Shown here piece by piece: positions 62,461-64,000 of a stretch of 64,000 nucleotides of DNA (position 1 is the first letter of the stretch; the number at the start of each line of letters is the position of its first letter). The position numbers and the translations under genes were made by a program. The stretch is from assembly GCA_001931905.2 (NCBI GenBank), contig MSJI02000339.1:1-64000 (forward strand), in the 5' to 3' direction. A model generated the notes under the pieces. The model ran no database searches, was not told the DNA's origin, and was given only the letters and a program-made list of their open reading frames with translations. The DNA comes from Cladosporium sp. IMV 00045. Taxonomy: Eukaryota > Ascomycota > Dothideomycetes > Cladosporiales > Cladosporiaceae.

Positions 62461-64000
62461 ATGTTTTATACACACCAAGACCGGGAAGATGATTACAAGA
62501 ACTCCAGACAAGCGGTTATAGAGGAGAAGAACAAAGCCGACCAAAACACCCCACCAAGCCCGGAAGACGACCTCGATGCCCTGGAGCGAATAGCCACGCA
62601 AGAAGACCACGAATCCTACGACGAGAAAAGCAACAGAGCTTCCCGACAAGACCACGAAGGAGGGAATGGCGCCTCTCTCGAACTCCGCCGAACGGCCAGC
62701 AACGTCCTCGACCGCGTCGCTTCCCGAATCACCACTCGCTCGATCCGCGATCCTCCACCGCCTCCGGACGGGGGCTTTCACGCCTGGCTGCAAGTGGCCA
62801 TGGGCTGGATCATCATCTTCACGACGTGGGGCTACGTCAACTCCTTCGGCTCGTTTCAGGCCTACTATACCGACACCCTCCCCGAAAGCGCGAGCACGAT
62901 CAGCTGGATCGGATCGGTTCAGGTCTTTTTGACGTTCTTCATCGGTGCTTTCTCTGGCCGTTTGCTGGATGCGGGCCTTTTCGTGCCGACTTTCTTCGTC
63001 GGCGGCGTGTTGCAGTTGCTGGGCATTTTCATGATGAGTCTATCCACCAAGTGGTGGCAGCTGTTTCTCAGCCAGGGAGTTTTGACGGGGATTGGAGGGG
63101 GGATTTTTTTCTGTCCTAGTATGGGCTTGATCGCGACGTATTTTTCTAATAGGAGGGCGTTGGCTGTCGGGATTACTACGACGGGGAATTCGGCTGGTAT
63201 GAGGACTTTTTCCATCCGTGGCTTTCGTGCGCCTTTCTTAATCACTTGCTAATCTCTCAAAGGTGGTATGGTGTATCCGGTTCTGACTCGTGAACTTTTA
63301 CCCAAGATTGGTTTCGCTTGGACGACACGAGTGATTGGGTTCATGAATTTGGGATTACTCGCTATTGCATTTGCGTTCATGCGGCCTAGGTATGTTTATG
63401 TCTTCAATTCATCTTCATGGGCAACCACTCAAGCCTGTTCACATTTCTAATACGCGAACAGACTCCCTCCACGAGCAAGTGGGCCGATCATCGATTGGAA
63501 AGCTTTCACTGAGCCAGTATATCTGTTTTTCGTGATGGGAATCTTCTTCACTTTGTGGAATGCCTACTTCACGTTCTACTACGTAGGTCGAACAGAACAT
63601 CAATTCGAAGACATGTCAAGCCCAAATACTCACCACACCTCAACAGATCGCCTCCTACGGCATCGAGGAAGTCGGCCTCCCCTACTCCGCCTCCACCACC
63701 CTCGTGATCATCATCAACGGAATCGGGTACGTCCCACCCCCCTGCCCACACCCAGACCAAAGACTTTTCCGACTAACCAAACCCCCACCCGCAGCCTCCC
63801 CTTCCGCGTCCTCCCCCCCATCCTCGCCGACCGCTTCGGGCCCCTCAACACTGTCACGCCCATCCTCTTCGGCATCGCCATCGTCTCCTACACCTGGCTG
63901 GCCGTCTCCACCTCCACAGGTTTCTACATTTTCACCTGCTTCTACGGAATTTTCAACGCGGCCTTCCAGTGCCTCATCCCCACCGCCGTGGCGAGTCTGA
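62461..64000 (+). CDS. MFS transporter, monocarboxylate type (3' end outside the window)
   Basis: Exons seen: 62461-63196, 63263-63389, 63462-63582, 63647-63726 and 63795-64000, the last cut by the window end; about 423 residues are present. A 100-residue acidic, disordered cytosolic N-terminus precedes PPPPPDGGFHAWLQVAMGWIIIF, the DGGxxAW start typical of fungal MCT-like proteins. Then come WGYVNSFGSFQAYYTDTLP, SWIGSVQVFLTFFIGAFSGRLLDAG, GIGGGIFFCPSMGLIATYFSNRRALAVGI (in blocks), GGMVYPVLTRELLPKIGFAWTTRVIGF, and FGPLNTVTPILFGIAIV. The second half, helices about 7-10, is partly present. Introns are 66, 72, 64 and 68 nt. The substrate is unknown. Confidence 0.9.

Noticed and set aside
1..64000. 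CRISPR arrays, bacterial operons, riboswitches, prophage or transposase genes
   Set aside because: The DNA is fungal with spliceosomal introns; no array-like repeats, transposase or reverse transcriptase frames were seen.

Overview
The window is eukaryotic DNA from a filamentous ascomycete (Pezizomycotina). It is densely packed with genes on both strands. Introns are mostly 49-80 nt with GTRNGT donors, CTRAC-like branch sites and YAG acceptors. There are fungal-only families (Zn2Cys6 regulators, APSES/KilA-N regulator, RTA1, GPR1/FUN34, BTB). Gene content and protein style suggest Dothideomycetes, possibly Mycosphaerellales, but this is an impression and not a test. Most genes had to be rebuilt by hand from exons: phases were checked across every splice junction given below, and all the multi-exon models close in frame.

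Region 1 (0-24 kb) is mainly housekeeping: SNF12/RSC6-type SWI/SNF subunit, an uncharacterised protein with an in-frame stop and an open extension, a BTB protein with a Nup98-like N-terminal motif, GPI8 transamidase, a TBC Rab-GAP with internal repeats, SNU23, DNA topoisomerase II, a glutathione S-transferase and an Xbp1-like APSES regulator. Region 2 (24-37 kb) is gene-poor: a small conserved 184-residue protein, a seven-exon Zn2Cys6 regulator that needs one GC-AG intron, a start-less coding-like remnant, a small secreted protein, an RTA1 membrane protein, an intron-containing tRNA-Arg(CCT) beside a tRNA-like remnant, and a short interstitial telomere-type repeat at about 37.2 kb.

Region 3 (37-51 kb) begins just right of that telomere-type repeat and is rich in metabolism genes: Baeyer-Villiger-type monooxygenase, luciferase-like FMN monooxygenase (NtaA/SnaA/DszA type), Dal5-family transporter, UNC93-like transporter, TauD-type dioxygenase and monocarboxylate-type transporter, with the housekeeping gene TIM21 embedded. 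This looks like a nutrient-scavenging or catabolic cluster, perhaps for organosulfur or organonitrogen compounds; that role is inference.

Region 4 (51-64 kb) holds acyl-CoA-binding protein, a GPR1/FUN34/YaaH acetate-type transporter, a 2-kb gene-free stretch, a secreted M28 leucine aminopeptidase divergent from LEU1 (isopropylmalate isomerase, with a Gcn4/CPC1-type site in the shared promoter), a Ser/Thr-rich secreted protein with a PAN-like Cys module, and the 5' part of another monocarboxylate-type transporter cut off by the window end.
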